From contig WQBJ01000026.1 of NCBI GenBank assembly GCA_013032095.1, positions 1-50,163 on the forward strand: 50,163 bases of DNA, read 5' to 3'. The stretch comes from Ruegeria atlantica (GTDB lineage: Bacteria > Pseudomonadota > Alphaproteobacteria > Rhodobacterales > Rhodobacteraceae). Of this stretch, positions 49,843 to 50,163 are shown piece after piece; position 1 is the first letter of the stretch; each line of letters opens with the position of its first letter. The notes under the pieces are model-generated. The model had not been told where the DNA came from and ran no database searches. It was given only the letters and a program-made list of their open reading frames with translations. The translations under genes and the position numbers were made by a program.

Positions 49843-50061
49843 TTATTGCTCCTCTATCTGTTGTCCTATCTTATGTCCAATTTCAGTTGGTGATGCATCA
49901 TTTAAAACCAAAAAAGCCACAATAGTGAGGAGGGTTGCAAATAACAACGCACTTACAAAACCTCCTGCTAAATTAACGCCAAACTGCGGCCAGAATGCCT
50001 TTAAGTCGCGAATCTCACTGACCACTATCCCTTCTTCGATACTTCGCTGATGATCCTCCAA
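49843..50061 (-). CDS. Small single-pass membrane protein
   Basis: A 72-codon frame with one clear membrane helix (GFVSALLFATLLTIVAFLVL) between a charged N-terminal part and a short tail ending GQQIEEQ. The start is uncertain: the frame begins at TTG without a ribosome binding site, and a GTG 12-13 codons later with AAGG before it is equally possible. No family recognised. Co-transcribed with the duplicated small protein downstream; base composition is the most AT-rich in the window. Confidence 0.5.
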   Translation of the reverse strand: MEDHQRSIEEGIVVSEIRDLKAFWPQFGVNLAGGFVSALLFATLLTIVAFLVLNDASPTEIGHKIGQQIEEQ

Positions 50062-50103
50062 ATAACCGGAGTTCGACAGTTCGGGCGCTGATTTGAGGTG
50101 GCT

Positions 50104-50119
50104 TCATTACCCGGGTTAT
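50104..50119. repeat. Near-palindrome at the window end
   Basis: CATTACCCGGGTTATG is symmetric except for one pair. It is upstream of the small membrane protein gene and could be an operator or chance. Confidence 0.25.
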
Positions 50120-50163
50120 GTATTTTCAGTGGGTTAGAGGTTGCCGGAGCGTTGAATTCCGCA

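Overview
The window is a piece of an alphaproteobacterial chromosome, most likely a marine Roseobacter-group member of the Rhodobacteraceae. The evidence is gene content and layout: an F1-only atpHAGDC operon separate from F0, a groESL operon with a CIRCE operator, and small families common in this group (DUF1150 beside Hsp20, DUF465, DUF2125, DUF2161, YcgN, an H-type lectin domain protein). No rRNA, tRNA or CRISPR array was found.

Layout, core part (1-42.5 kb): tail of an APS kinase with a terminator; PhzF-like isomerase; hsp20-DUF1150 behind a heat-shock-type promoter; DUF465; a berberine-bridge-type FAD oxidase divergent from purE-purK; an EamA transporter / lipase-like hydrolase / solo PhnM operon; groES-groEL; DUF2161; a TraB/GumN protein; Mn-dependent pyrophosphatase; DUF389 membrane protein; HAD phosphatase-like protein; MaoC hydratase; ribF-ycgN-threonine aldolase; a DsbA-like isomerase; prs-rpiB; H-type lectin protein; atpHAGDC; methyltransferase divergent from gloB; clpA; a small kinase-fold protein; an ExbB/MotA-like plus OmpA/MotB-like pair; chaC; DUF2125; hisC-tyrA-extensin operon; a class V aminotransferase divergent from an Lrp regulator; rpsD.

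Accessory part (about 42.5-50.16 kb): gene density falls, codon use and base composition become more AT-rich, and recognisable housekeeping genes stop. It holds a short stub of a Hint-domain protein, a KAP-family P-loop NTPase split by an apparent -1 frameshift at a run of five A, a small divergent ORF with a strong ribosome binding site, a DUF4236 membrane protein, a stand-alone protein that looks like a proteasome-beta/HslV-type N-terminal-threonine hydrolase, a small protein with a UvrD-tail (Tudor-like) motif, an internally duplicated Ser/Ala/Lys-rich small protein and a small membrane protein. This looks like a genomic island and is the most likely place for an undescribed system, but no complete known defence system can be recognised in it.

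Regulation visible in the sequence: a consensus-like promoter for rpsD, candidate promoters for purE, groES and atpH, a CIRCE operator at groES, and a recurring CTTG-N18-CC pattern upstream of hsp20, groES and clpA that fits an RpoH (sigma-32) promoter. Well-formed intrinsic terminators close cysC, groEL, ppaC, atpC, clpA and rpsD.
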